Part shown: piece by piece, positions 45,396 to 58,449 of the stretch
Layout: each line of letters begins with the position of its first letter
Numbering within the stretch: the stretch's first letter is position 1
Source of the DNA: Nephrocerus scutellatus
Taxonomy: Eukaryota; Arthropoda; Insecta; Diptera; Pipunculidae
Assembly: GCA_947095585.1 (NCBI GenBank)
Contig: OX352761.1
Coordinates: 20,165,277 to 20,229,276, forward strand
Length of the DNA stretch: 64,000 bases
Direction: 5' to 3'
Program-made: the position numbers and the translations under genes
The notes under the pieces: generated by a model
Told to the model about the DNA's origin: nothing
The model's database searches: none
Seen by the model: the letters and a program-made list of their open reading frames with translations, nothing else

Positions 45396-47945
45396 AAAAA
45401 GGTAGTAAATATTTCTGGGTAAGAAACTTTGCAAGAGGTCAAAATTGCGGAAACCGGTTGCAAAAATGTGGCCTCAATCAAGTAATTCGGAGTGTATGTG
45501 CCATTAATTGAGACGCATTCTACGTTTTGTCCAGGCAAGCATGAAAATCTATAAAATTTCCAAAACGCCTTATTTTAGAAAAAAATACCAATTTTCAATG
45601 AGTTGTTATCAATAAATTATATAAACTGGTAGAAAGACACGTAAGAAATTAATTGCAGAATTTTAGTGTTCCACACACAAGCCGCTATAGTCTGTCTAAA
45701 AATAAAACTCAACTTGGGATTTAACTTAATTTTAAAAACTATTTATTAAGCATTATTATTTTATGTAGCCTAAGAAATTATTATAAGAATAAAATAAGTA
45801 TAATTGTATAGCAATAATAAATGTACTTAAATAATAAATGGTCAGGAAATTAAAATAGAATTTTTTTTTTTAAATGTAACTAATTTTCTAAGGCAATTTT
45901 CTTAATAAATTATAATTAATAGTATATTACACAACAAGTTTGGAAAAGTGAAATTTTACTGAACGAAATAGAGTACACTCTAGTAGCAATTCAGTTCAGT
46001 GAAATAACTTTTCAACAAATTGCGTACACTATACACTTTCATTGCGTTTCCATTGAAGACAACAATTGTAAAACATTTTTCACATTTCCACGACAGCAAG
46101 TAACATGCTGTGCGGTATGTTTCACGTTATTTGAATGCAATAATGTGTGATGCGGAAGTCTTTCTCTTGGGCTATTTCGGTTATTTTTATCCCGCTTTTA
46201 TTGGTAGTGGTTTTAAGATAGACAATAAACAAATATGAAGTTTTAATCAAATATTTTAACTGTATACAAATTCGACAATAATATATTGACACGGTTGCAA
46301 TTATACATCAATGATTTCACGTTGCATTTCACTTGTTACAATACGATTACATACACGAATACATGCAGTTGTCAATTTACTACTATACCCACTCCCACAA
46401 GATGACTCGTATACACAACAAAACATAAATTTTCAACGATTCTCAGTGTGTCATGCCGGGAATAATGATGCCAATCAATATTTGTTTATTGCTGATTATT
46501 CATTACAAATTGGATTTTTTTTGTTGGCAATGTTTATTTACAATTAAGATATAAAACTAAATTCGTTTAAAACTATTTTATTATTGTATATTGAATTTTC
46601 TGTTTTTGTATATATTTTTGTGAGAACTTATGTATAATACATTTATGATAACTTAACGACTTTTTTAAAATTGTGTGGATTATTGAAAGTGAAATTCTGG
46701 TGGTAATGTGGGGAGAAAGAGATACAGATAAAGCGTTTGGCTTTTGCAAGAGATACAAGTAATTGAAAATTTTAAATTTCCTTTTAATAGACGTATTTAC
46801 TGTTGAGAAAGAAATGGCCAAGGAAATAAAGATCAGTGCAATAAGTTTGACAAGAACTGAAACGAACTGAATGAAAAAAGGCTGAAAAAATTAAATGATC
46901 AACTATCATTTATCATAAACAGTTCCTTTTTTATATTTATTTATATATATATATAGAGAGAGAGGGAGTTTTAGATATCTTTCTACGATTCTTTTTCATT
47001 AATTCTGCCCTTGAATTTCATCATCATATCATAAATTCTTTCTAAATGGTAAGCCAAATCTACGAATTCATTGTTTAACACCAGGATTAGTGGTACCATT
47101 AAAATGTCAATAGGAGAGCGACTTCTGTATTTAGTATAATCGTTTAATCGCTTGAATTTTATGTTTTAAACTTGGCAATATGTGTATATTGCATGACAAT
47201 AATTTTGTTTATGTTTTATCTTCCATTTAAATAACTCTGTTTGTTAAATCAATTTTACTCTTTATTCAAACTTTCGTGTTGACTTCATGCTACAGTTTAT
47301 CTTCCTTCATTTATCACCACGTGTTTGTGGTTTAACTTTCTCCTAAACGTTCCTGCTTACAACATCTCAGTGCAAAAGCGATGCATTTATGTCTCAAGAT
47401 GCATATCTGTCCTAATAATATCACGCACAATTTTAATTTTAACTTTTTCTGGAGATCTTCTTCTAGAACACAAACGAAGTGAAACAAAGCAACTATTATT
47501 TTGCTGGCATAGTTTCTGCCATCGTTTGTGTGTTTTTTTGTTTTCCGAAAAAGGAAGCGCTACGGAATTAAGTGTTAATGTTCCATCAAAGCAGCTGTTG
47601 ATAAAAAAAAAATTTATTATGTATGAAAAATATTTATAACAAAAAACATTTTATAGCAAAACATTATTTAAAGGGTAAGAAATGTCCCAGGGGGACGCAT
47701 ACCATTTATTACTTTACATAAAGCATTTGTGTGTATGTTTGTCAATTTGTTGTTGAGTGTTTTCTTTATTTCATTCATTCATTACAGAAAGAATATAAGG
47801 AACAGAATATCATTCACGTAACAAAAGAATACTCTGCTTATTCTACCTATTGATGTAGTATAAAGAAAATACGTTTTACACATACCGAAGAAATAAAAGA
47901 ATAGCCAACCAAGGAAAAAAACACAAAGAATTTTATAAAAAAAAA
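45396..47945. other. No gene seen in 2.5 kb
   Basis: AT-rich DNA with long A/T runs (for example 45858-45870 and 46925-46965) and a short GAGAGAGAGGGAG tract near 46955. Frames of 60-104 codons show no recognisable domain. No cross-match to the named repeat families was noticed. Confidence 0.4.
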
Positions 47946-47949
47946 AATA

Positions 47950-48300
47950 TTTATGGGGCCAACGACCCCGGGGCCGGGGGTCTCAAATTTTTTTACAAAA
48001 AGTGTTGTCCATCGGATATACATACGTTTGTAAAATTTGAAGTCGGGTTAATTTTCTTAGAAAAATTGTATGGGGCCCGGGGCCAGGTTTCTTCAAAATA
48101 TTTACAAAAAATGTTTCCGTCGGAGATACACAAGTATATAAAAATTTTAAAAAAGTTGGGTTAATTTTTTTAATATTTTTTTGTTGGGGCCCCATGACCA
48201 TGCGGCCCGGGGTTTCCACATTTTTTACAAAAAGTGTTGTCCATCGGAGATACACACGTATATAAAATTAAAATAAAATCAGGTAAATTTTAACTTGTGG
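47950..48300. repeat. Three tandem monomers of about 120 bp, GGGGCC type
   Basis: Units are marked by ACAAAAAGTGTTGTCCATCG-like blocks near 47994, 48107 and 48231 and by GGGGCC-containing blocks. The same monomer family occurs at 59171-59460 (two units) and inside shell copy A (2330-2560). It lacks the shell ends here. Confidence 0.65.
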
Positions 48301-48309
48301 GATCTTCAA

Positions 48310-49600
48310 CCCCATATAACTGATTGCCTATATACAGCGGTAGTAAGACCTACTCTTCAATACTGTGGAACTGTATGGTGGACTGCCTTAAATAAGAAAG
48401 TAAACCTTGACAAATTAAGCAAAGATCAGCTAGTCCCTCGCTGCATTGGACATTATGTTTGACCTCCTTACACCACTTGACATTTTCAGCAGGCAAGTAG
48501 CTGCTTGTTCGGCTATTCGCCTTAATGCTATCTCCCAGTGGACTAGAAATTAAATCGGTCACTCATCTGTCCTGAATTTAGTCAGGATCCCAGACAACAT
48601 ATAGACAACCGCAACGTGAATTAAACAAAAACTTCCCCTTCAGATCATTCTGTGAAGAAGACTCTTACCTGGAAGATGAACACATTCATTTTTACACAGA
48701 CGGGTTAAAAACTGATAACGGAGCCGGCGGAGGTGTTTCTCAAAAAAAGCAAAATATTAGCCTCTCTTTCCGTCTTCCTTATCATTGTAGTGTTTTCCAG
48801 GCTGAAATTATGGCGATCAGTTAAGCCTTGTCTTGACTGAAGAGAAACGTCATATCCGCTAAGGATATCCGTATATTTTCGGATAGCCAAGCTGCACTGA
48901 AATCCCTGGAATCAGTCCGCCCTTAACTGCCGATCATCTCTCGTGGAGATAGCGGAGCAGTTAAATATCCACATATGTTAGATGCCGGGGCACAGAGACT
49001 TTCCGGGTAACTGTATGGCTGACAAACTCGCCAAGCAAGAAGCTACACTACCCTTCTTACCTGAATATAGTTCTATAGGCATACCAATCGTTACATGCAA
49101 AATCTTTTTAAAGCGGGATACTAATGTAAAAAGTAACTGTATGTGGTCAAACGGTACAACTTGCATAGCGACAAAACAGATCTGGCCCAAGCTGTATCCG
49201 AAACTCTCCAAGTGTTTATCTCTCAAAAAAGATCGCACATCGGTGTCATCACTGGACACTGTCTCATAGGCAGGCATGCAGCAATGTAGGCATCTCGAAT
49301 AATTTCTGCAGAAGCAGCTTGGATGATGAGGAGGAGACCTTTGTCCATATTCTCTGTAATTGTCCGGCCCTCTCCCAAAAAGGTAAACTCCATATGGGAG
49401 CTTTCTTCTACAACGACACTAATGAACTGATCAACGCGGACATGAGCAGTGTCATACTCTTCATACTCACTTCCAAGCTCATACTACGCTTTCAAGCTCT
49501 ACTTAGTTCAGCGAGTAGGTGAAAAAATTTTGGCTGGTCCAAGTGTGTCGATTTTCACTGATAACCACCTGAACCTTACTTTACCTAACCTAATCATATA
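48310..49600 (+). pseudogene. LOA/R1-like retrotransposon relic (thumb, RNase H, C-terminus)
   Basis: YTAVVRPTLQYCGTVWWTAL (48330) is the end of the RT thumb. A decayed stretch is followed by RNase H pieces: FYTDGLKTDNGAGGG (48690), CSVFQAEIMAIS and NCMADKLAKQEATLP (49010). Then comes the C-terminal block DDEEETFVHILCNCPALSQK (49320). The 3' end is a TTACCTAACCTAAT tail near 49581-49594. The reading frame is broken at many places. Confidence 0.8.
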
Positions 49601-49864
49601 TATGTACTCGTATGTACATGCTATATGGTTTGTTTTGTATAAGGAAATTTAACGGAATGATCTGATCTTTGCTAGATTATTCCTTGTGTTATTGAATGGA
49701 CATTCGGACACCCTCCACTCTGGATTTCTCGGGCTCGAATCATATGCCAAAGAGCTTCGGGTGAGGTTGAATCAGCGAATTATGCCATACACATCCGACA
49801 CCAGAACTACACACACACTTTAGGAAAATAAGCTAGAACCGGTTGCGGCCTGAAGAAATCTGAA

Positions 49865-51185
49865 GAATAATAAAATCGATGATGCTATCAGAAATTTCGA
49901 GACTGCAGTGAACACAGCTATCGGTTGGCAAAAAATAGTTCACACAAGCAGGGATTGCTTCCAACATTTGCGTGAGAATATACAGGCAATATATGATCAC
50001 AAGCAACGACAGAGGAAACGCTTTCCAATAGGACTCTAAACACAGTTAACGACGAATCTTAGTCTGTATTTTTGCAACTTCACAGCTGTGTTGTACAGTT
50101 AACATGTTCCGTCAAGATGTGGAGAGTTATCAGGAAGATGAACTCACCAAACGGCTCCAGGATATCAAACCAAGCGCTGATGCTTTTAAGAAGCTGAACT
50201 CTGTGATCGGAAAACGTATTTCCATTCCACAGAGTATTATGATTGAAGACCAAATAGGATCCAGCGCTGCAGAAAAAGCAGAAACCTTTACCTGCCATTT
50301 TTATAGGAGCTTTACGGATCGACCATCGACGCATATTCTAGATTTTTTAGAAATGGTTGAGTCTTGTGGAAGAAGCGAAGAAAATCCCGCTAACGCATCC
50401 GATAGGTTTACCGGGACAGCTTTTGTCAGCGATTTGATTATGAGTGAAAACTCTAAAGTAGTACCAGTTTCCATAAAAAAAACTGATCGAAAAAGCTTTT
50501 GACAGTGTCTGGACTTACGAGCTATTGTACAAGCTTTGGTTTGCCCAATTACATTGTAAAAACTATATAAAATTTTCACTTTGACAGGCTCTTTTTTGTC
50601 CAACTTTATAGCAGCCCAACAACTAGGAAATGGATTAAAGCAGGCGTTCTTCAAGATTCTAGATTAGTCCTGTTTAACATTTACACAGCGAATCATCACA
50701 ACAATACAGGCGGAACAAGGACTATACTTTTCGCGAATGACTCCCTCACGAATGCCATTTCCTATCTCAGGAAAGATAGCTGACCGAAGAGTAGAGGAAC
50801 ACCTCCGAAATATTTGGGATTCAAGTGTGGGTTGAAAATCAACGCATACAAAACGGACCTCAAATGCCTTCGAATGCCTTGGACGAGACCAGGAAGAAGC
50901 AGTTTTGTAAGGCTGTGCAAAGGCCTAAAAATCACTCTTACGGACAACACAATAATAATCACCAGGTCAGAGACAAAGTACCTGGGAATAAACTTCACCG
51001 AGAGTCTTAAGTTCAAAAATCACATCGATATAACGATGAAAAAGCTAACTACACTCTCCATTTGGTGCACACGCTTATAAGAAGACAAAACACCAGGTTG
51101 CTCATATACAAGCAGCTCATCAGAACAATGAGAACCTATGGCTGACACATATGGTTCACCGTCTCACCAACAACGATAAGGAAGA
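49865..51185 (+). pseudogene. Jockey-like retrotransposon relic E
   Basis: A linker region (VNTAIGWQKIVHTSRDCFQH) leads into a 132-codon frame from 50104 with LQDIKPSADAFKKLNSVIGK and EKAETFTCHFYRSF, typical of the stretch before the RT in Jockey elements. A short KAFDSVWTYELLYKLWF motif-A remnant lies near 50490. The thumb shows INAYKTDLKCL and TKYLGINFTESLKFKNHI at 50825-51020, ending near KQLIRTMRTYG. The YADD segment is destroyed (FANDSLTNAI near 50730). Confidence 0.75.
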
Positions 51186-51189
51186 TCTC

Positions 51190-53575
51190 CCTATTTGATC
51201 CGCATTTTTTGATTGGTACGCACATTGCTCAGCAAACCGAAAAAATTGGTACCGTCAATAAAAAGTCGTCCACCAGGATCTGTGCTAGCTGCTTCGGATC
51301 CCTAGACATCAGCATCGTGACCGCCTCCCTATTATCCTGCACATCCTGGAGAACAGATATAGCGGTAAACTCCGACAACATACAGATCATCATCACTGTA
51401 AATAAAGTCGATGACTTTGTGTCTGCTGATAAACGCAACTACGCTAAAGCGCACCGGCCAGGTTTCACCAGGTTTATCGATAAACAATTGGGACAGTTAC
51501 CACCTCCCACCAACGCATACTCAGTGAAAAGAAATTTTCGCAGGATCGTCGTCAGAGCTTCCCGACTCGTTCATGCTGTCAGAATACCTATCTAAGACCT
51601 TTCCAGCCGAAGCAGCCCAACCCCGCGAATACAAGAATTGACCAACTTAATCGCGAGATTGATCGCCTAGTCAATCAACATCGACGAGCAAAATGGTTGA
51701 CTCACCTACAATCTTGAGAACAAGGCTCAAAGAAACTATGGTCCACTACCAAGGAGCTCTCCAACACCACCAAACGTAGGGACCTAACAGCCATTCACCT
51801 TTAACAGCACACAACAAGATTGCCCCAACAAGATTGCCCCAGCAAGTGTTCCTCAATCTTCTATCGACAATTCATAGAACACCCAAAACACTGCAATCAA
51901 AATAAGCGAACTACTCTCAGGAAATTGCGCAGCCTCGACCACGACAGCACCCCACATATTCTACTTCCCATCGAAGTCCAATAAGCTATACACAGAGCAA
52001 AACCGTCCAAAGCCACTGGACTGGATAAAATCGCAACGTTTATGCTCGAACATCTAGGCTCAACAGGTATCACTTACCTCACACACATTTTCAACCATTC
52101 ACTTAAAACCTAAACCTAAAGAAGAACAGGCAGACCAAGGATCCTCGATCCAATTTCTCTCCTGTCTCCAATTGCGAAAATATTCGAGGTTCTACTACCT
52201 TCCTCAGCTTCACTCCAAACTCCAGTTAGCCGAACATCAACACGGATTCCGCAAGCAGCACAGCACAACCACAGCCCTCTCGGATATCACAAAACTCATC
52301 TCGCAAGGACTTAACCAACAACGTCCATGTGATAGCACTGTCCTTGTTGCACTTGACCTATCTAAGGCGTTCGACCCTGTTGACCTAGGCTACAAGACAT
52401 CCTGGATTCAAAACTTCACCACAAAAGTATAGCTTACCAATTACTACTACGTCGAATTCCGGAACAACAAATCGCAATACAGGAAAGTTAAACAAGGTGT
52501 ACCCAAAGGAGGTCCTCTTATCGACTATTTTCAGCCACTGCATGGCGAAACTCCCCACACCACATCTCGGAATCAAATTGATATCGTACGCCGACGACTG
52601 CACGATTCTTGCCTCGGGCAAGTATATCTCCTATTTCAGAGACATGAACGCCTACGCCTCGCCTTGATATCTAATCCTAGTCAAAATCTAATCCTGTCTC
52701 CAGAAAAATCGTCCGCAACACTTTTCACCACCTGGACCAAAGAAGTCAACCTGCAACTCGACATCTTGATTCACGGCAGGACAATCCCTAAAATCAATCA
52801 TTTTAAGATCTTGGGAATCACTTTCGACAATCTGTTGACATTTTCCACTTGTTCAAAAAATATCAATAAACGAGTAATGTCCAGAAACAAAGTCCTGAAA
52901 TCCTTGGCGGGCAGTACATGTAGACAAAGAAACTATTCGTACCACATGTCAAGCAATTGGCAGATCGGTCCCAAACTATGCAGCACCCATCCAAGAGGAC
53001 CATTTCTACTAAGAAACCTTAATGCTAAAAGTGAAAGGCCACAGACCCGATCATCCAAACAGGAACCTACTTACCCTCAACACACCACCCAGGCAATTCC
53101 GATCTGATATTCGAATGTACCGCGAAGAGGTAAACCAGTTTATCACTCATACACCTTTAGACCCATCGGACTATAAAGTGGCCCTAAACGCGATTCATAA
53201 AGACTCAATCAGAACGAGATTGTCGCCAAAATAATATCGTTCTGTGGTATCGCCCTAGTCCTATACATCAGAACGAAGAAAGCCTCCACAGGCGAACCAA
53301 ATCAACTCTTCTACAACTGAGATCAGGATGGAGCTTATTTCTGAATAGTTTCATACACATGACAGCATCATCGATCAATGCCCAGACTGTGGTGCTTCAC
53401 CACACAACACCGTTCATCTATTCAGCTGCCCATCTTATCCGACGTCACTCACACCGCTATCCCATCGAAGCAGCGCATTTCTATGCCTGGACTGTTCCGC
53501 CAACAATCAAAACACCAGAACCCAACGTTTGGACCATAACGATCCTACAACAACAACAACAACGAACTAGCAGTG
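51190..53575 (+). pseudogene. Jockey-like retrotransposon relic D
   Basis: It starts in the endonuclease end (LLSCTSWRTDIAVNSDN, about 51335). A linker follows (HRPGFTRFIDKQLGQLPPPT, RRIVVRASRLVHAVRIP). RT pieces are AEHQHGFRKQHSTTTALSDI (52220), VALDLSKAFDPVD (52350, motif A) and LISYADDCTILASGKY (about 52580, box intact). The C-terminus has FRSDIRMYREEVNQFI, YKVALNAIHKDSIRTRLSP and the cysteine block CPDCGASPHNTVHLFSCPSY. It ends in a (CAA)n tail at 53550-53566. That is less than 100 bp from the slmb stop codon, in antisense orientation. Many stops. Confidence 0.82.
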
Positions 53576-53660
53576 GATGCCTTTAAAGTCTAAAAGTTCG
53601 AAAGTGTAAATTTCGTAACAATATTGATTGACAAATTGACGACTGTTCTTCAACAAATGT

Positions 53661-56232
53661 TTAACAAATACAATATGTACGACTCGACTTACGTGATGGA
53701 GTCCTACACGTTGCACTTTCATTCGGTGTAAAATTAAGAAAATCCCAAATCAGAATGGTGTCATCGTGTGAGCTGCTAACAATTTGAAACTCGTCAAATT
53801 GCAAACGGAATACTCGACCAGTGTGCTCCTGTAAATAGACAAAGTGAGAAGAAAAAAGTGATCGCAGTATAAAGAGGGACGACGACGAAGATTTAAAAGG
53901 TAGTCTTCTTTTAATTTAACTATTGCCAAGGATCCTATATCTTCTGCAAGTTGCCGCCGCCGTCAGTTAGTTGCCTGGAAGGTCGGTGAGGTCAATATTA
54001 TCAATTGTTTCCTTTGGGTTGTTTGCTGATACAGTTTTCAGTGTTTTTATTGCTTCAATAGTGAGTTCCATCATTGACTTCATGTCATTCACGTTAAATA
54101 ATATTTTTTCACACGGCCATAGACGAAAGTGACTGTTTCATACACTACAACCTAGCTTCGAAAGTAGCCGTTATACACACAGTGCGTTAACATATAAAAT
54201 ACTTTTGTTATTCACTGCAGTCACAACGAACACACATTCCCAGAGTAATTTTGCATTGCGTATAACCGGTTTAGCAGAAAAACCGGTTATGGTCGTGTGA
54301 AAAGTAGCGTACATTACACGATTAAGTGCTCATCCCTACTTCACTTTCCTCGCTTGTTATGTAATATACTATTTTCATCTCACATAAAGTTAAGGTGTCC
54401 AGAAACATTGTACTTGTTGCGTTCCTAATGTTACCATAAACAATGTTCTCCATATATACAGGACAAGCAAAATAAAGCAAATTAAGCAAATTAAGCAACA
54501 TACTACAACAACGACGACAACAACGCATAAAGTTTTTGTTTTAACACGCAGCATTGCTGTAGTGAGCTGATGGAGAAGAAAGTGCATGTGTTGTTGTTCT
54601 TCGCCGCTCAATTGCGTATTCTTCGCCAACGACTGCCGACTGTCTTCATCGTCGTCGCCTCATTATATGATTTTTGTTTTTTTAAAAATCTTTTAATTGA
54701 TAATTTTTCACCTTTTTTCCAGTTTTTACTTTTTTATTATAATTTTGGAGAATGCTTACCGTCTGCAAAGTCAATTGTAGTAAAAAAAAATATTTGTTGT
54801 GACCAAAATCAATAGAGCAAGCATAAAGAGAATTTTCTTTCATGTACTCACTACAAGTGTATTAAGGCAAAGTGAATTCGATTGAGCGCGCGGATCTAAT
54901 GCAGCTACCAAATCCCAAACTTTGATCTTTCCATCATATGCACCACTAACAATTCGTTTCGAATCGAATCGTATACAACGGACAAGCTCTTCGTGCCCCT
55001 CGAGGACGCGCAGGCATGCACCGCATTCAATGTCCCAAAGGCTGTTAATGAAACGTTTGTTTTAAAATTTGACTCTATATTTTGTTGTGAATACTTTGAA
55101 CAGCTTACCGAATTGAATTATCAGAGCTGCCACTGACAACCAAACGATCACGGTACTGCAGACAAGCAATTCCTCGCTTGTGACCGTTAAGTGTTCGTAC
55201 AAATTCACAGCTAGATGTTGACCAGACTTTAATGGTCCGATCACCACTGGCTGACACGATGTACTTTTCGTCAAAGTCGACAACATTGACGGCTGCCCGA
55301 TGGCCGACAAGCACACGTCGCAAGGTAATCTCACTCGGAGAGGTCATATCCCAGACAGCTATTGAACGATCCTTTGAGCATGTGACCATCATTCCGTTAT
55401 TGAAACGCAAGTGCAACACAGCTTCACAATGATGGATTAAAGTGTTGAACATTTCGCCAGTATTCACATCCCATACGCGTACTGTCGAATCACTTGATCC
55501 GCTTATAATCACTTTGTCATCGTATTGGAGGCAAAGAACTGATCCGGTGTGGCCAGTTAATGTCTGTTTAGAGTAGAGGAAAACACACGTATTATTAAAA
55601 TTTAATTAATTTTCCAAATATAAGACAATTGTTTAAAATTAAAATATTTAACGTTCCACCTTGACGCATTGTAAATCCGTTCGATCCCAGATCTTAATCG
55701 TGTTATCTCTAAGACCCGAAACAATCTTAACATCATCATATTGCAGACAGTAGACACCTTTTGAGTTTTCTGAACGGCAATTAATGCGACGCAACATATG
55801 CCGTCCAGTTCGCCAGTTGTTTTCTATGCTTTCAATGTCCTTTAAAACAAAAAGTGAATTAGAAAATTGTTACAGATGTACGAATAGAGAAGTGATTATA
55901 AAGACTGACTGTCCATTACATACCCAAACCAATGGGAACATAGCGATCGTGTAAACTTACATTCATAATTTTCGGGAACAGCTCACGATAGAACGAATGC
56001 GGTCGATGTGTTGTGCCTGGACGAGGCTTGAACAGATATTGTATCCATCCACGACGTTCAGCCAGGCCACGCCATAGTGAATCGGTGCGAACTTTTCGCT
56101 CGATAAGCTTCTTCCAAAGCATTCCTTCCGAGATAACACGCAACCATTCTTTGCAAACTAATTCGGCAGCTTTTAGCGAATCCGCATCAAGGTATGAGAG
56201 AATATTTTCAGCTATGTGATCGAGTCCTTTTT
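53661..56232 (-). CDS. slmb: slmb / beta-TrCP, F-box and WD40 exons (5' exons outside window)
   Basis: Slimb is the substrate-recognition subunit of an SCF ubiquitin ligase. It binds phosphodegrons of proteins such as Armadillo/beta-catenin, Ci and Cactus. Exons on the minus strand: 55961-56232 (F-box: [40 protein letters not shown]), 55660-55839, 55109-55563, 54852-55041 and 53661-53828 (or ending 53693). The last four carry the WD40 propeller, with [81 protein letters not shown] and [13 protein letters not shown] blades. Introns of 121, 96, 67 and 1023 nt have GT-AG sites and keep the phase. The final exon may read to TAA at 53661 or splice at a GTAAGT donor (53692), whose phase fits an extra small exon. 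The N-terminal dimerisation exons are not found upstream to 64000. Confidence 0.95.
54100..54345 (+). mobile_element. MITE-like element in the last slmb intron
   Basis: Ends TTTTTTCACACGGCCATA and (inverted) TTTTCACACGACCATA form short terminal inverted repeats around about 200 bp without coding sequence. A second copy, with the same internal order, sits inside shell element C at 14925-15165. The copy lies wholly within the 53829-54851 intron. Confidence 0.6.
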
Positions 56233-56394
56233 CTGAAAATTTAAAATGTTAATAATTGAGTTAAATATAATAAATTCACAATGAGACTAACGGCGTGATA
56301 TTATGTAATTTGATTAAGGTGCAAATTATGTAAAACAATAGTAAAGAATATTAATATAAGCAATTTATTTTTAAGTCTTTTTATAATTTTTAAG

Positions 56395-58430
56395 CCTCCT
56401 AAACGTTCACGCACCTACAGATAATTCCCCAGATAATGAAAAAGAAGAATTATTTGAATCAGTCAAACGGGAACTCCATGCCTGTCGTCAGTATGACGTA
56501 AAAATCATTCTGAGGGATATGAATGCTAAAATAGGTAGGGAGTCTTAATACTGGCAGAACATTGTAACCCATAGCTTACACGAGAACACTAATGACAATG
56601 CACAACGAGTCATAGAGATGCCAGCAAGCAATAATATGGTCGTTTCGAGTACAAAGTTTGAGCGTAAAAATATCTAAAAACCCAACTGGGTATCTCCTGG
56701 TGGAGCCACTCGCAACCAGATAGACCACGTGTTGATAGACCGACGCCACAACCCAAACCTGATGACGGTACGAATGTACCGAGGTGCCAACGCCGATTCG
56801 GACTATTATCTTGTTGGTATGGTGCTCCGAGTGCGGATTGCATCATCACGAAAGACTGCATCCGCGATCCAGATTCTCTACCAGAAGTTATACCAAAGGA
56901 ATCCGTGGTATGACGCGCAATTACACAATATACACCGCGTTGCACATGACGCGCAATAACACAATATACACCGCGTTGCACATACTGCATAGACAAAGAG
57001 GGTAATCTGATCGTCGATCTCAAAGGCATCTTAGAGCGATGATGGAAGTGGCACTTTCATGAGTTTCTAAATGGCCAGCTAACTGAGGAATTTGAGGCTC
57101 CACCAATGACCGAAGACCGCACTATGCCGCCAATATGCCGCCCCAAAGCATAGACCAAGTTGGAAAAGCGATAAATCGGCTCAAAAATAATAAGGCCCCG
57201 GGATCTGATAGGATCCCAGCGGAACTGATAAAAGGTAGGAGGCCCCACATTACTCCAAGCAATTCATTAAATAATATTGCAGGTATGGGAAAAAGTTATG
57301 CCAGAAGACTGGCGAAGAGGCATCCTGTGCCCCATACATAAGAAGGGAGATATCACAAAATGCAGCAATTATCGTGGTATAACGTTGTTGAGTACCGCAT
57401 ATAAGATTTTCTCCTCTATTCTTCAAGACAGGATAGATAGACGCTAAAGTCATCATGCGTTCCATACCAGTGTGGCTTCATTCCAGGCAAATCAACAACT
57501 GTTCAGATTTTCACCCTAAGGCAGCTGATGGAATAATGCCTAGAGTTTCCAAACTCATTACACCTTTTTTTTAAAGAATTTAAAGCCGCTGGCATATCCA
57601 GAGAAGAACTTTATAAAGCAATGAGAGAGTTCGGCATCCCAAATAAACTATCGTGGTATAACGTTGTTGAGTACCGCATATAAGATTTTCTCCTCTATTC
57701 TTCAAAACAGGATAGATAGACGCTAAAGTCATCATGCGTTCCATACCAGTGTGGCTTCATTCCAGGCAAATCAACAACTGTTCACATTTTCACCCTAAGG
57801 CAGCTGATGGAATAATGCCTAGAGATTAAAAACTCATTACACCTTTTTTTTTAAAGACTTTAAAGCCGCTGGCATATCCAGAGTAGAAAGCAGTGAGAGA
57901 ATTCGGTATCCCAAATAAACTGACGCGGCTATGTAGGTTGACCATGACCAATGTGATAAGCCAAGTAAAAATCAAGCCCATTCAACATCTATAACTGGCT
58001 CCGATAAGGAGATGGACTGGCCTGCGTCCTCTTCAACCTGGCGTTGTAGAAAGTGATCCGATAATCTGATGTAACGGCGATATGAACAATCCTGTATAAG
58101 TCCATTCAGATACTGGCTTACGCAGACGACATTGGTATCGTTGGTAGAAACCCAAGAGCTGAGCAGGAAGCGGCCACGTCTGCGACTAGAAGATCCAACA
58201 TGGGTCCTGCAATTAAAATAGTGGAGCGCGAATTTGAAGTAGTGTAAGTGTAATTCTTTAACTCGCCGGGTCAACTATAGCAGCCGGTAACAGCATGGAA
58301 CCAAAAAATTGCTTAAAGTAAATTTCTGTCTTTTATAGTGGGTCAAGACTCTTCAAATCCAGGAACCTAACCATAACATCCAAGCTGCGGGTATATAAAA
58401 CAATGTATGACCATTGTCTTATATATCAGC
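56395..58430 (+). pseudogene. RTE-clade retrotransposon, copy in the slmb upstream intron
   Basis: Endonuclease-end blocks (ILRDMNAKIGRES, NQIDHVLIDRRHNPNLMTVR, YRGANADSDYYLVGMVLR) run from 56395. Next are IDQVGKAINRLKNNKAPGSD (57155), MPEDWRRGILCPIHKKGDIT (57298) and a tandem duplication of 279 bp (units from 57372 and 57651). Later come the MTNVISQVK block, a decayed YADD region (57972-58150) and the thumb. The copy ends near 58430 in a small inverted junction. It begins about 160 bp upstream of the F-box exon and is heavily mutated. Confidence 0.8.
57372..57920 (+). repeat. Tandem duplication of 279 bp inside the RTE copy
   Basis: TCGTGGTATAACGTTGTTGA begins both units, at 57372 and 57651. 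Both continue through ATAGATAGACGCTAAAGTC and CACCCTAAGGCAGCTGATGG. The first unit ends at AAATAAAC and the second continues from the same point into downstream RTE sequence. Confidence 0.8.
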
Positions 58431-58449
58431 AGTACTTACATAGCGATAC

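Noticed and set aside
46311..46547. 78-codon plus-strand hydrophobic-ended frame
   Set aside because: Located in a long AT-rich gene-free stretch; a chance frame is the simpler explanation.
47983..48255. 90-codon minus-strand frame
   Set aside because: It runs through three tandem non-coding monomers and the protein is itself repetitive; it is an artefact of the repeat.
55232..55432. 66-codon plus-strand frame
   Set aside because: Antisense shadow of the slmb WD40 exon.
56013..56219. 68-codon plus-strand frame
   Set aside because: Antisense shadow of the slmb F-box exon.
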